From NCBI RefSeq assembly GCF_028331445.1, contig NZ_JAQMHX010000005.1, forward strand, positions 310,001-374,000: a stretch of DNA of 64,000 nucleotides. Direction: 5' to 3'. The number at the start of each line of letters is the position of its first letter. Positions within the stretch are counted from its first letter, which is position 1. The stretch is from Candidatus Phyllobacterium onerii. Lineage in GTDB: Bacteria; Pseudomonadota; Alphaproteobacteria; Rhizobiales; Rhizobiaceae. Positions 52,422-62,131 of this stretch are shown here, in pieces. The notes beneath the pieces were generated by a model. It saw nothing but the letters and a program-made list of their open reading frames with translations. It searched no databases and was not told the origin of the DNA. The translations under genes were made by a program, and so were the position numbers.

Positions 52422-53561
52422 TTGATAGAAACACTGCATACTCTCTTCGGTACCCAGAGCGTTTTGATCGGGACGATTCTGCCATTCCTGATTGTTCTGA
52501 CCGTCGTGGTTTTCGTCCACGAAATGGGTCACTACCTTGTCGGTCGGTGGTGCGGAATTGGTGTCCAGGCATTCTCCGTCGGCTTCGGGCCAGAGTTGAT
52601 CGGATTCACCGATCGCAAGGGCACGCGCTGGAAGCTTTCGGCAATTCCGCTCGGCGGATACGTCAAATTTGCCGGCGACGAGGGGGTATCCAGCTCCGTA
52701 GGAAAGCCGGCTGCAGCGATGACACCGGAAGAGCGGGCTGTTGCCTTCCATACCCAACCGGTCTGGAAGCGTGCCGCCACCGTCTTTGCCGGTCCGGCGT
52801 TCAACATATTGCTCACGGTTGCCATTTTTTCGGTCTTCTTTTCTCTTTATGGCAAGATGGTCGCGGACCCTATGGTCGCGGAAGTTCGTCCCGGTGGTCC
52901 TGCAGCAATTGCCGGATTCCAGCCCGGCGACCGTTTCATCAGCGTAGACGGCGACAAAGTCGAGACCTTTTCGGACGTTCAGCGTCATGTGTCTTCGCGA
53001 GCCGGCGACGCCCTGAATTTCGTGGTGGAGCGCAAGGGCCAGGAAGTTCAACTGACCGCGACACCCGAGCTGCTGGAGCAAAAGGACCCGCTAGGGAACA
53101 CCGTCAAGATTGCAGTGATCGGCGTGGTCAACAATCAGGAGTTGGGTAATTTCCGGCGGATCGAATACGGCCCTGTCGAATCAGTTGTTCAGGCTGTGCG
53201 TGAAAGCGGGTTTATCATCGCTCGCACCGGTCAGTTTTTCAGCCGGTTTTTCGCAGGTCGTGAAGACAAGTGCCAATTGGGAGGGCCTGTCAAGATCGCC
53301 ACAATGGCAGGGCAAGCGGCGAGCCAGGGTATTGATTGGCTTATCCAGCTAACGGCGATGCTTTCCATCGGTATCGGCCTGCTCAATTTGTTTCCCTTGC
53401 CGCCTCTTGATGGCGGGCATCTGGTCTTCTACGCAGCTGAAGCCGTCATTGGCAGGCCTGTCAGGCCGGCGGTTCAAGAGATTTTCTTTCGCGCCGGATT
53501 CTTTTTAGTCTTAGGATTCATGGGGTTTGTTGTGTTTAACGATCTTTTTGCTTGCCGGTAG
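52422..53561 (+). CDS. rseP: RIP zinc metalloprotease RseP/MmpA (site-2 protease)
   Basis: A 379-residue intramembrane protease. The zinc motif HEMGH lies in the first membrane span (about residues 30-34) and the third ligand in NLFPLPPLDGGH near the end, with one PDZ domain between (about 135-215, PGGPAAIAGFQPGDRFISVDG). It cleaves anti-sigma and other membrane segments, releasing envelope-stress or cell-cycle signals; the Caulobacter homologue MmpA acts on PodJ. The start is TTG. It is separated from cdsA by 43 bases, with no dxr in between. Confidence 0.93.
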   Translation: MIETLHTLFGTQSVLIGTILPFLIVLTVVVFVHEMGHYLVGRWCGIGVQAFSVGFGPELIGFTDRKGTRWKLSAIPLGGYVKFAGDEGVSSSVGKPAAAMTPEERAVAFHTQPVWKRAATVFAGPAFNILLTVAIFSVFFSLYGKMVADPMVAEVRPGGPAAIAGFQPGDRFISVDGDKVETFSDVQRHVSSRAGDALNFVVERKGQEVQLTATPELLEQKDPLGNTVKIAVIGVVNNQELGNFRRIEYGPVESVVQAVRESGFIIARTGQFFSRFFAGREDKCQLGGPVKIATMAGQAASQGIDWLIQLTAMLSIGIGLLNLFPLPPLDGGHLVFYAAEAVIGRPVRPAVQEIFFRAGFFLVLGFMGFVVFNDLFACR

Positions 53562-53613
53562 CAAACGTTAAACATTGATGAAAATTTGAGGCGCTGGCTG
53601 GTCAATCGATATG

Positions 53614-53682
53614 ATCTGTTTACTATAAGCTTCGATTGGCGTGGCATGGATGCCACGCTTTCTTGTGAAGTAAACAGATTTT
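53614..53682 (+). terminator. nested inverted repeats upstream of bamA, probable terminator
   Basis: An outer perfect 10-bp repeat, ATCTGTTTAC (53614-53623) and GTAAACAGAT (53670-53679), encloses an inner hairpin GCGTGGCA-tgga-TGCCACGC (53639-53658). The outer right arm runs into TTTT. The structure could end the uppS-rseP transcript before bamA or act as a protein-binding dyad. Confidence 0.5.
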
Positions 53683-53790
53683 AACCGTAAGCCTTGCGTG
53701 TATGTAAAAACCGGCTATGACGGTGTGCGAGTAAGTGCTTATTCCGGGGTCTCGCCCGGGGACAACGAGAAACGAAGGTTCATAAGGCCT

Positions 53791-56166
53791 ATGGCGGCAA
53801 GTTCAAAATTTGTTGGTGCAGCGTCAGCGCTCGCCATATCAGCGGCTCTTGTGAGTTCGGGTGCAATCGTAACCACGGTGGCAGGCGTAACAGTAGCACA
53901 GGCAGCAACAGTAAGCCGCATTGAAGTGCGTGGTAACACACGTGTGGATGCCCAGACGGTTCGCGACAATCTGGGGATTACGCCCGGCAAGCCCTTTTCC
54001 AATGCAGACATCGATGCGGCGACCAAGCGTCTGTTCGGCACCGGCCTGTTCAGCGATGTGCGCATCAGCCAGTCAGGTGGAACACTGATCGTTCAGGTCA
54101 ATGAGCATCAGGTCGTCAACCAGGTCATTTTCCAAGGCAACAAGAAGATCAAGGATCCTGCGCTGCAAAATGCCGTGCAGTTGAAGCCGCGCGCCGCTTT
54201 CGACCAGGCGACGCTTGATGCCGATGTTGAGGCTGTGCGTGCTGCTTACCGCAATGTTGGCCGCAGCGATGCCACGGTCTCCGGCCGGACGATGGATCTG
54301 GGCGAAGGACGCGTCAACGTCGTGTTCGAGATCAATGAAGGCGATCGCACCAAGATTGCCAAGATCAATTTCGTCGGCAATCAGGCCTTTGGCAATCGCC
54401 GCCTGAGCGACGTTATCTCGACCAAAAAGTCCACTCCGCTTTCCTGGCTGACACGGAACGACGTTTACAGCGAAGATCGCCTTCGCGCAGACGAGGAAGC
54501 GCTTCGCCGGTTCTATTACAATCGCGGTTACGCGGATTTCCGTGTGATCTCTTCCACGGCTGACCTCGATCCAGCGACCAACGACTACACGATCACCATC
54601 ACAGTCGAAGAAGGTGAGAAGTACAAGTTCGGCGGCGTTCAGATCGAAAGCTCGGTCGAGGGTGTTGATACCTCGCAGTTGAACGGCCTTGTCAAGACGC
54701 GGGAAGGCGATACCTACAACGCCAAGGAAGTCGAAGACTCGATCATCAAGGTTTCCGAGAAGGTTGCCGGTCAGGGCTACGCGTTTGCCAAGGTTGAGCC
54801 GCGCGGTGACCGCAATTTCGAGAATCATACGATTTCCGTGACCTATGCCATCGATCAGGGCCCACGCGCCTATGTCGAGCGCATTGAAATCCGCGGCAAT
54901 GAGAAGACCCGCGATTTCGTCATCCGCCGTGAATTCGATGTCAGTGAAGGCGATGCCTTCAATCAGGTTTTGATCCAGCGTGCCAAGCGCCGCCTCGAAG
55001 CCCTGCAGTTCTTCCAGACAGTCAACATCTCGACGGCACCCGGTTCGCAGCCCGATCAGGTTGTGCTTGTCGTTGACGTCATCGAGAAATCGACCGGTGA
55101 ATTCTCCATCGGTGGCGGTTATACGACCGGTGGTGAAAACCCCGGACCGACGGTTGAAGCCTCGATAACCGAGCGCAACTTCCTCGGTCGTGGCCAGTAC
55201 GTCCGTATTGCCGCTGGTGGCGGTCTTGATAACAACCGTTCCTATTCGCTGTCGTTCACCGAGCCATACTTCCTCGGTCAGCGCATTGCAGCCGGCTTTG
55301 ATATCTTCAAGCGTCAGTCAGGCGTGAACAACAAGTACGAGACGGATTTGACCGGCGGTACCATTCGCTTCGGTCTGCCGATCACCGATGATCTGACAGC
55401 TGGCGTTGCTTACAACCTCACGCAAGAAGAGTATGACATCGACAATGACGCGATGATCCCGGGCACGAATATTCCGGATCCAACCGAAATTTCTCAGGCT
55501 TTCATCGATGCTGCAGAGGAAAGCCCGTGGATCAAGTCTTCGGTTAGCTGGTCGCTGACATATAATACGATCGACGATACAAAGAACCCGCATGACGGTA
55601 TCTACGCGAAGTTCAATCAGGAATATGCGGGTATCGGCGGCGACGCCAACTTCCTGAAGACAACGTTCAAAGGTCAGTATTACAAGACACTGTCCGATGA
55701 GCTGGACGTTGTCGGCTTGGTCGGTGTTGGCGCGGGTTATATCGCCGGCTTTGGCGACGAAGACCTGCGGGTGTTCGACCTGTTCAAGAACAACAGCGAA
55801 ATGATCCGCGGTTTCAAATATGCCGGTATCGGTCCACGAGATTTGTCGGTGGATGATAACGACGGCAGCTTCCTCGGCGGTACGACCTACTTCAGCGGAT
55901 CGCTGGAAACGCAGTTCCCGATGCCTGTTATTCCAGAAAGCATAGGCATCCGTGGTGCTTTGTTCGCTGATGCGGCCACCCTGTATGGAAACGACCTTTC
56001 AGAAGCTGCAGGCACAACCGAAATGGAATGGCGTGCATCGGTCGGTGCCAGTATCATGTGGGCGTCTCCATTCGGTCCGCTGCGCTTTGATTATGCTGTG
56101 CCGGTCAAAAAGGTTGAAGGCGATCAGGTTCAGAATTTCAACTTCGGCATGTCGAGCAAGTTCTGA
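53791..56166 (+). CDS. bamA: outer membrane protein assembly factor BamA
   Basis: A 791-residue Omp85 protein that inserts beta-barrel proteins into the outer membrane. A signal peptide (about residues 1-38) is followed by five POTRA domains (about 40-430, beginning SRIEVRGNTRVDAQTVRDNL) and the barrel (about 455-791) ending with phenylalanine, as expected for outer-membrane proteins. The ATG at 53791 matches the signal peptide; an open frame of 31 codons upstream is probably not translated. Confidence 0.96.
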   Translation: MAASSKFVGAASALAISAALVSSGAIVTTVAGVTVAQAATVSRIEVRGNTRVDAQTVRDNLGITPGKPFSNADIDAATKRLFGTGLFSDVRISQSGGTLIVQVNEHQVVNQVIFQGNKKIKDPALQNAVQLKPRAAFDQATLDADVEAVRAAYRNVGRSDATVSGRTMDLGEGRVNVVFEINEGDRTKIAKINFVGNQAFGNRRLSDVISTKKSTPLSWLTRNDVYSEDRLRADEEALRRFYYNRGYADFRVISSTADLDPATNDYTITITVEEGEKYKFGGVQIESSVEGVDTSQLNGLVKTREGDTYNAKEVEDSIIKVSEKVAGQGYAFAKVEPRGDRNFENHTISVTYAIDQGPRAYVERIEIRGNEKTRDFVIRREFDVSEGDAFNQVLIQRAKRRLEALQFFQTVNISTAPGSQPDQVVLVVDVIEKSTGEFSIGGGYTTGGENPGPTVEASITERNFLGRGQYVRIAAGGGLDNNRSYSLSFTEPYFLGQRIAAGFDIFKRQSGVNNKYETDLTGGTIRFGLPITDDLTAGVAYNLTQEEYDIDNDAMIPGTNIPDPTEISQAFIDAAEESPWIKSSVSWSLTYNTIDDTKNPHDGIYAKFNQEYAGIGGDANFLKTTFKGQYYKTLSDELDVVGLVGVGAGYIAGFGDEDLRVFDLFKNNSEMIRGFKYAGIGPRDLSVDDNDGSFLGGTTYFSGSLETQFPMPVIPESIGIRGALFADAATLYGNDLSEAAGTTEMEWRASVGASIMWASPFGPLRFDYAVPVKKVEGDQVQNFNFGMSSKF

Positions 56167-56178
56167 TAGATTGCTGAC

Positions 56179-56209
56179 CTCCCGGGGGGAGCAAGTTTCC
56201 CCGGGGGAG
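56179..56209 (+). promoter_or_regulatory. hairpin covering the lpxD ribosome binding region
   Basis: CTCCCGGGG (56179-56187) can pair with CCCCGGGGGAG (56199-56209) with a two-base bulge. The right arm contains GGGGGAG, the start of the purine-rich stretch before the lpxD ATG at 56220, so pairing could limit lpxD translation. Confidence 0.45.
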
Positions 56210-56219
56210 AAAGTAGCCG

Positions 56220-57275
56220 ATGGCCGATCCTATCTTTTATGAGCCACTGTTGGACGTAACAATTGGTCAGATCGCAGGTCTGACCAATGGCGTTCTCGTG
56301 GACAGTTCATTGGCAAATCGGCCGGTCAAGCGGTTGGCTTCGCTCTCGGATTCAGGTCCCGATGCGGTCGTATTTATCGAAAACAAGAAACACGCCCTGG
56401 ATCTCGGTAACCTCAAGGCTGCCGGCGTACTGTGTACCGACGAAATAAAGGCAAGCGTTCCCAAGAACGTCGCCATCATCGTAACCCGTCATCCGCAGCA
56501 GGATTTTGCTGCCATTGGCCGCGCGCTCTATCCCAATGCCGTCAATGCGCATTTGTGGAGCGGGCAAACCGGTATATCGACCCACGCGATTGTCCATCCG
56601 TCTGCAGAGATCGAAACTGACGTTACGATTGAGCCGGGCGCCATCATCGGCAGCAACGTTTCCATCGGTTCCGGCACCGTGATTGCTGCCAATGTCGTCA
56701 TCGGCAATGGGTGCAAGATTGGTCGCGATTGCTATATCGCTCCGAGTTGCTCGGTTCAGTACGCATTTTTGGGTAATCGCGTCTTGCTGCATCCGGGTGT
56801 AAGAATTGGCCAGGATGGTTTTGGGTATGTGCCTGGCAGAGCGGGGCTCGACAAGATGCCGCAACTCGGTCGCGTTATTATTCAGGACAATGTCGAGATC
56901 GGTGCCAATACAACGGTCGATCGTGGTGCTCTGGCTGACACGACTATCGGTGAAGGCACGAAAATCGATAATCTCGTGCAAATCGCCCATAATGTGCGTA
57001 TAGGGCGGCATTGCGTTATTGCTGCGCAATGTGGCATTTCGGGCAGTGTGGTCCTTGGTGACATGACGATGCTCGGTGGAAGCGTCGGGATCAAGGATCA
57101 TGTCAACATCGGTTCACGCGTCGAGATCGCCGCGGCGAGCGGCGTGATGAACGATATACCGGACGGTGAGAGGTGGGCTGGCGCGCCTGCTCAGCCGTTC
57201 AAGCAGTGGTTCCGCGAAATCGCGAGCGTGCGTGCGATGACGCGAACCAAGAAGGAGAGCGGTTCAGATGAGTGA
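56220..57275 (+). CDS. lpxD: UDP-3-O-(3-hydroxymyristoyl)glucosamine N-acyltransferase
   Basis: A 351-residue lipid A enzyme adding the second 3-hydroxyacyl chain to UDP-3-O-acyl-glucosamine. The amino-terminal uridine-binding domain is followed by a left-handed beta helix of hexapeptide repeats (about 105-320), with the catalytic histidine in [19 protein letters not shown]. It overlaps fabZ by eight bases. Confidence 0.96.
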   Translation: MADPIFYEPLLDVTIGQIAGLTNGVLVDSSLANRPVKRLASLSDSGPDAVVFIENKKHALDLGNLKAAGVLCTDEIKASVPKNVAIIVTRHPQQDFAAIGRALYPNAVNAHLWSGQTGISTHAIVHPSAEIETDVTIEPGAIIGSNVSIGSGTVIAANVVIGNGCKIGRDCYIAPSCSVQYAFLGNRVLLHPGVRIGQDGFGYVPGRAGLDKMPQLGRVIIQDNVEIGANTTVDRGALADTTIGEGTKIDNLVQIAHNVRIGRHCVIAAQCGISGSVVLGDMTMLGGSVGIKDHVNIGSRVEIAAASGVMNDIPDGERWAGAPAQPFKQWFREIASVRAMTRTKKESGSDE

Positions 57276-57753
57276 TAATGTGAAAGCGGAGAGCCTCGGA
57301 GTTGCGGACATCCAGAAACTTCTGGCGAATCTGCCACATCGTTATCCATTTCTGCTGATCGATCGCATCGTCGATATCGACCGTGACGTGTCGGCCACCG
57401 GCATCAAGAATGTCAGCATCAACGAGCCGCATTTTGCCGGTCATTTTCCCGAACTACCGATCATGCCGGGTGTTTTGATCATCGAGGCCATGGCTCAGAC
57501 TGCCGGCGCGATCGTGCTCTTTCACAATGGCAGCGGCAAGCCGGGCAAGGTCTTCTTCATGACCATCGATAACGCCAAATTCCGCAAGCCAGTCGTTCCT
57601 GGCGACCAACTGAAGCTGCGGGTGACGAAGCTGAAGCAGCGCGGCAGCATCCACAAGTATGCCTGCATAGCCGAAGTCGACGGCGTGAAGGTTGCCGAAG
57701 CGGAAGTTGCTGCCATGGTCGGCTTTCCCGATGAAGACGAGTCTGGAGTCTGA
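57268..57753 (+). CDS. fabZ: 3-hydroxyacyl-[acyl-carrier-protein] dehydratase FabZ
   Basis: A 161-residue hotdog-fold dehydratase of type II fatty acid synthesis. The catalytic histidine is in [20 protein letters not shown] and the glutamate in the same helix. It sits between lpxD and lpxA, where it competes for the 3-hydroxyacyl-ACP used by both acyltransferases. Confidence 0.96.
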   Translation: MSDNVKAESLGVADIQKLLANLPHRYPFLLIDRIVDIDRDVSATGIKNVSINEPHFAGHFPELPIMPGVLIIEAMAQTAGAIVLFHNGSGKPGKVFFMTIDNAKFRKPVVPGDQLKLRVTKLKQRGSIHKYACIAEVDGVKVAEAEVAAMVGFPDEDESGV

Positions 57754-57761
57754 ACCTTTTT

Positions 57762-58589
57762 ATGTCTCGCATTCATCAGTCGTCTATTATCGAGCAGGGC
57801 GCAAAAATCGGAGACAGGGTATCTGTCGGACCATTTTGCCACATCGGATCTGAAGCCGTCATTGGCGATGACGTCGAACTTATCAGCCACGTCGTCATCA
57901 TGGGGCCGACAACGCTTGGGAGTGGTTCCAAGGTCTATCCCAATGCTGTTCTTGGGGGTGACCCGCAAAATACCAAGCACAAGGGCGGCTATACGACACT
58001 CATCATCGGCAAGAACTGCGTGATCCGAGAAGGCGTGACCATGCATCGCGGTACGGATGGCAGCCGTGGCATTACCACGATCGGCGACAATTGCATGTTC
58101 CTGGCTTATTCGCATGTCGCGCATGACTGCGTGATTGGCGACAATGTCACCTTCTCCAACAATGTGATGATCGGCGGGCACGTCACCATCGGCAACAATG
58201 TCATTATCGGCGGAGGTGCGGGTATTCATCAGTTCGTACGTGTCGGGCATCATGCCTTCATTGGCGGTCTTGCTGCCTTGGCAAGCGATCTCGTTCCCTA
58301 TGGTATGGCTATCGGCAACCACGCCTATCTCGGCGGGTTGAATATCATCGGGATGAAGCGATCGGGGATGGCGCGTCCGGAAATCCACAATCTGCGGCAT
58401 GCCGTCCGCATGTTGTTCGACCGCACGAAATCGATCAAGAGCCGCGCCGATGATGTGCGCGTGGCATTCCCGGATTCGCCCGCCGTAGCCGATCTGGTCG
58501 ATTTCATTACCACTGATACCAAGCGCGCCTATTGCACGCCGCCACTCGATTCCGCAATCGAGATCAGTGACAGTGACGACAACAGCTAA
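57762..58589 (+). CDS. lpxA: UDP-N-acetylglucosamine O-acyltransferase
   Basis: A 275-residue first enzyme of lipid A synthesis: hexapeptide left-handed beta helix (1-190) then a helical carboxy domain. The HRGT motif and SHVAHDCVIGDNV, with the catalytic histidine region, are clear. It overlaps lpxI by 23 bases. Confidence 0.96.
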   Translation: MSRIHQSSIIEQGAKIGDRVSVGPFCHIGSEAVIGDDVELISHVVIMGPTTLGSGSKVYPNAVLGGDPQNTKHKGGYTTLIIGKNCVIREGVTMHRGTDGSRGITTIGDNCMFLAYSHVAHDCVIGDNVTFSNNVMIGGHVTIGNNVIIGGGAGIHQFVRVGHHAFIGGLAALASDLVPYGMAIGNHAYLGGLNIIGMKRSGMARPEIHNLRHAVRMLFDRTKSIKSRADDVRVAFPDSPAVADLVDFITTDTKRAYCTPPLDSAIEISDSDDNS

Positions 58590-59466
58590 AACACCGCCAT
58601 CGACAGCTTTGCAGCCGCCCATAGCGGGACGGACCGCCATTGTCGCCGGCAATGGCCAGCTTCCAGTCGCCGTCGCCGAAAGTTTGCGTAAGCTTGGCGG
58701 CAATCCCCTGATTGTTGCGATCAAAGGCGAGGCGGAACCTGAGCTCTACGAGGGTGAGCACGCCGAGATTTCGATTGTCGAACTCGGCGGCCTTGTGAAG
58801 ATCCTGAGGGCCGAGGGCATTTCGAATGTCGTCCTCGCGGGCGGCATTCGTCACAGGCCAGAGTTCCGTGCTGCACTTCGACCGGGAAACGGCAATCTGG
58901 TTGCGCTTTATCGTTTCCTGCGGGCGTTCCGGCTGGGCGATGACGGCCTGTTGCGCGCCGTCATCGCGACAATCGAATCCTATGGTTTTCGCGTTCTCGG
59001 CGCCCACGAGATCGTTCCAGACATCCTTGCGCCAGTTCCAGGCACGCTGACGCGCAAGCGCGCTGACCAAGAAAGCGTCGCCAATATGAATGCGGCGCGG
59101 CAGGCTGCAATCATGATCGGCTCGCTCGACATCGGCCAAGCAGCAATCGCCATCGGACGTCGTGTTGTGGCGCTGGAAGGTGTCGAAGGCACGGATGCCA
59201 TGCTGCAACGCGTGGCGGATCTGCGGCATGCCAAGCGTATCAACCGCAAGGGCGGCGTTCTGGTCAAATGCGCCAAGCCGCAACAGGAAGTGCGTGCTGA
59301 CCTGCCGGCCATCGGGGTCAGCACCGTCGAGAATGCCGTCAAGGCGGGGCTAAAGGGTATTGCCATCGAGGCGCGTCGCACACTGATTCTCGGCTACGGC
59401 GAAACTATCGCCGCGGCCGACAAAGCCGGACTATTCATCGAGACCTTCGAACAGGAACCCTCCTGA
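58567..59466 (+). CDS. lpxI: UDP-2,3-diacylglucosamine diphosphatase LpxI
   Basis: A 299-residue DUF1009/LpxI protein that cleaves UDP-2,3-diacylglucosamine to lipid X and UMP in bacteria lacking LpxH. The LFIETF... end and the ESVANMNAARQAAIMIGSLD and GRRVVALEGVEGTDAML segments are typical. The start is GTG at 58567 or 58573, both inside lpxA; no ATG is available. The stop overlaps lpxB (TGATG). Confidence 0.94.
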   Translation: MTVTTTAKTPPSTALQPPIAGRTAIVAGNGQLPVAVAESLRKLGGNPLIVAIKGEAEPELYEGEHAEISIVELGGLVKILRAEGISNVVLAGGIRHRPEFRAALRPGNGNLVALYRFLRAFRLGDDGLLRAVIATIESYGFRVLGAHEIVPDILAPVPGTLTRKRADQESVANMNAARQAAIMIGSLDIGQAAIAIGRRVVALEGVEGTDAMLQRVADLRHAKRINRKGGVLVKCAKPQQEVRADLPAIGVSTVENAVKAGLKGIAIEARRTLILGYGETIAAADKAGLFIETFEQEPS

Positions 59467-60644
59467 TGACCGCCGCGCCGAAACCCCTGCGCCTTGCCAT
59501 TGTCACGGGGGAAGAGTCCGGGGATTTGCTGGGCGCCGATCTAGTGGAATCGCTGCGCCGGCAATATGCAGGCGAGGTGACGCTCACAGGTGTCGGCGGC
59601 GAGCATCTTGCCGCACTCGGACTCGACAGTTTGTTCGACCAGCATGAAATCGCACTCGTCGGCCTGAGTGCCATTATTCAAAAACTGCCGCAACTCCTGC
59701 ACCGGATCTCCCAGCTTTCGAAGGCAATCGTCGCAGCGAAGCCAGATTGTCTCGTGATCATCGACAGTCCCGATTTTACCCATCGCGTCGCGCGCAAGGT
59801 GAGGGCGGCTGATCCTTCGATCCCGATCATCAACTACATCAGCCCTTCGGTGTGGGCCTGGAGGCCGGAACGCGCCAAGGCAATGCGCGCCTATATCGAT
59901 CATGTGCTGGCGATCCTGCCGTTTGAGGTGCAAGCCCTGAAGGATCTGGATGGCCCGCCTGCGACCTATGTCGGGCACAGGCTGGTATCGCATGCGCCGT
60001 TGCTGGAAGCCGCAAAACAAAACCGCGCGCGCGACGCTAGCCTGGGGGACCGGGCTGAGAAGAACCTTGTTGTGCTGCCGGGTTCGCGCCGCTCCGAAAT
60101 CATCAGTCTCGCCGAACCATTTGGCGAGACCATCGATCTTTTGGCAAACCGCGGCAATCGCATCAACGTCGTTCTGCCGACGCTGCCGAAGGTCGAGCCA
60201 CTTGTCCGGCAATTGACTGCAAGCTGGACAGTGAAGCCTCGCATCGTTGTGGGTGAAGCGGAGAGATTGAAAGCCTTCGCTGAGGCCGACGCTGCGCTTG
60301 CGGCATCCGGAACGGTTTCGCTGGAACTGGCGCTGGCGCGTATTCCCACAGTCCTTTCGTATAAGCCGGACTGGCTGGCGCGGACATTTATTGCGCCAAG
60401 GATCAAGGTATGGAGTGCGGCGCTTCCAAATATCATCGCAGATGAGCCGGTTGTTCCGGAATATTTCAATATTTTTGTCCGACCCGGCCCTATTGCCCGT
60501 CAAATCGAGCAATTGTTGGTCCCGGGCCACCGGCGCAGCGCGCAGCTTGAAAGTTTCGACAAGGTTGCGAAGCTAATGCAGACTGAGCGTCCCGCCGGGG
60601 AGATTGCCGCAGAAAAAGTGCTGGAATTTGCTTCACACAAATGA
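59466..60644 (+). CDS. lpxB: lipid-A-disaccharide synthase
   Basis: A 392-residue GT19 glycosyltransferase joining UDP-2,3-diacylglucosamine and lipid X. Landmarks are AIVTGEESGDLLGADLV, YISPSVWAWRPERAKAM, and NLVVLPGSRRSEI. It ends the envelope operon and is followed by a bidirectional terminator shared with gltA. Confidence 0.96.
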   Translation: MTAAPKPLRLAIVTGEESGDLLGADLVESLRRQYAGEVTLTGVGGEHLAALGLDSLFDQHEIALVGLSAIIQKLPQLLHRISQLSKAIVAAKPDCLVIIDSPDFTHRVARKVRAADPSIPIINYISPSVWAWRPERAKAMRAYIDHVLAILPFEVQALKDLDGPPATYVGHRLVSHAPLLEAAKQNRARDASLGDRAEKNLVVLPGSRRSEIISLAEPFGETIDLLANRGNRINVVLPTLPKVEPLVRQLTASWTVKPRIVVGEAERLKAFAEADAALAASGTVSLELALARIPTVLSYKPDWLARTFIAPRIKVWSAALPNIIADEPVVPEYFNIFVRPGPIARQIEQLLVPGHRRSAQLESFDKVAKLMQTERPAGEIAAEKVLEFASHK

Positions 60645-60650
60645 CCAATA

Positions 60651-60676
60651 AAAAAGGCGCCGGATGGGCGCCTTTC
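60651..60676. terminator. bidirectional terminator between lpxB and gltA
   Basis: AAAAAGGCGCC-ggatg-GGCGCCTTTCTT forms a stem of about nine to ten pairs with A-rich and T-rich flanks, so it can serve lpxB on the plus strand and gltA on the minus strand. Confidence 0.85.
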
Positions 60677-60694
60677 TTGACCATATGATGGTGA

Positions 60695-61987
60695 CTATTT
60701 GCGATCTTCGACACTCACATAATCGCGCGGCGTCGCACCTGTGTAAAGCTGGCGCGGGCGGCCAATCTTCTGGTGCGGATCTTCAATCATCTCTTTCCAC
60801 TGGGCAATCCAGCCGACGGTGCGCGCAACAGCGAACAGCACGGTAAACATGGTGGTGGGGAAGCCAAGCGCCTTCAATGTGATACCGGAATAAAAGTCGA
60901 CGTTTGGATAAAGCTTCTTTTCGATGAAGTATTCATCGGTTAGCGCAATACGCTCAAGTTCCATGGCAACGTCGAGCAGCGGGTCGTCCTTGATGCCGAG
61001 TTCGGCGAGCACTTCGCGCGTCGTCTGCTGCATGATCTTCGCGCGCGGATCGTAATTCTTGTAGACGCGATGACCAAAGCCCATCAGGCGGAACGGATCG
61101 TTCTTGTCCTTGGCGCGATTGATGAACTCGGGAATGCGATCCATGGTGCCGATTTCCCCAAGCATCTGCAGCGCTGCTTCATTGGCGCCGCCATGAGCCG
61201 GACCCCAGAGGCAGGCAATGCCCGCAGCGATGCAAGCGAAGGGATTAGCGCCCGACGAACCGGCCAGGCGAACGGTGGACGTCGATGCGTTCTGCTCGTG
61301 ATCGGCGTGCAGGATGAAAATACGATCCATTGCACGTGCAAGAACCGGATTTGGCACATAGTCCTCACAGGGAACAGCGAAGCACATGTGAAGGAAGTTC
61401 GTCGCGAAATCGAGATTGTTCTTCGGGTAAACGAAAGGCTGGCCGATATGATATTTATAAGCCATCGCGGCGAGGGTCGGGATTTTCGCGATCATACGGA
61501 TCGAAGCGACCATGCGCTGATGCGGATCGGAAATGTCTGTCGAGTCGTGATAAAACGCGGACAGAGCGCCGACGCAACCGACCATGACGGCCATTGGATG
61601 CGCATCGCGGCGGAAACCACTGAAAAAGCGCGACATCTGCTCGTGCACCATAGTGTGCCGGGTGACGCGGAAGTCAAAGTCCGCCTTCTGGCTCTTTGTC
61701 GGCAATTCGCCGTAGAGCAATAGATAGCAGGCTTCAAGAAAATCGCCGTGTTCGGCCAGCTGTTCGATCGGGTAACCCCGATGCAGCAGGATACCTTCAT
61801 CGCCATCGATATAGGTGATCTGCGACTCGCAAGCAGCGGTGGATGTGAACCCCGGATCATACGTGAAGGCGCCGGTGTTCTTGTATAATGTCCCAATGTC
61901 CACGACATCCGGTCCAATGGTCCCCTTTTTGATTGGCAAGGAGAATTCGTGACCATTCAGGTCGATGTTGACGCTGTTTTCAGACAT
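60695..61987 (-). CDS. gltA: citrate synthase
   Basis: A 430-residue type II (hexameric, NADH-sensitive family) citrate synthase condensing oxaloacetate and acetyl-CoA. Active-site segments include [32 protein letters not shown] and [15 protein letters not shown]. Start ATG 61987 has AAGGAA upstream; a longer open frame is not needed. Transcribed toward lpxB. Confidence 0.97.
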   Translation of the reverse strand: MSENSVNIDLNGHEFSLPIKKGTIGPDVVDIGTLYKNTGAFTYDPGFTSTAACESQITYIDGDEGILLHRGYPIEQLAEHGDFLEACYLLLYGELPTKSQKADFDFRVTRHTMVHEQMSRFFSGFRRDAHPMAVMVGCVGALSAFYHDSTDISDPHQRMVASIRMIAKIPTLAAMAYKYHIGQPFVYPKNNLDFATNFLHMCFAVPCEDYVPNPVLARAMDRIFILHADHEQNASTSTVRLAGSSGANPFACIAAGIACLWGPAHGGANEAALQMLGEIGTMDRIPEFINRAKDKNDPFRLMGFGHRVYKNYDPRAKIMQQTTREVLAELGIKDDPLLDVAMELERIALTDEYFIEKKLYPNVDFYSGITLKALGFPTTMFTVLFAVARTVGWIAQWKEMIEDPHQKIGRPRQLYTGATPRDYVSVEDRK

Positions 61988-62131
61988 TGCCGTTCCTTTC
62001 TTGCTTCGACTTGCGCTGATCCAGCGCAAAAGCATCTACCTCGAATGAGGCCATAATCTTATCTTGTCAGGCACGACACCGTACTCGAAAGGTACGATGT
62101 TGCAATGCAAAAATGCTCTCAAATTTGCGTG

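Noticed and set aside
62036-62131. Possible small gene or RNA between gltX and gltA
   Set aside because: Only a 5-bp hairpin and no coding frame with a ribosome site; treated as promoter/leader.
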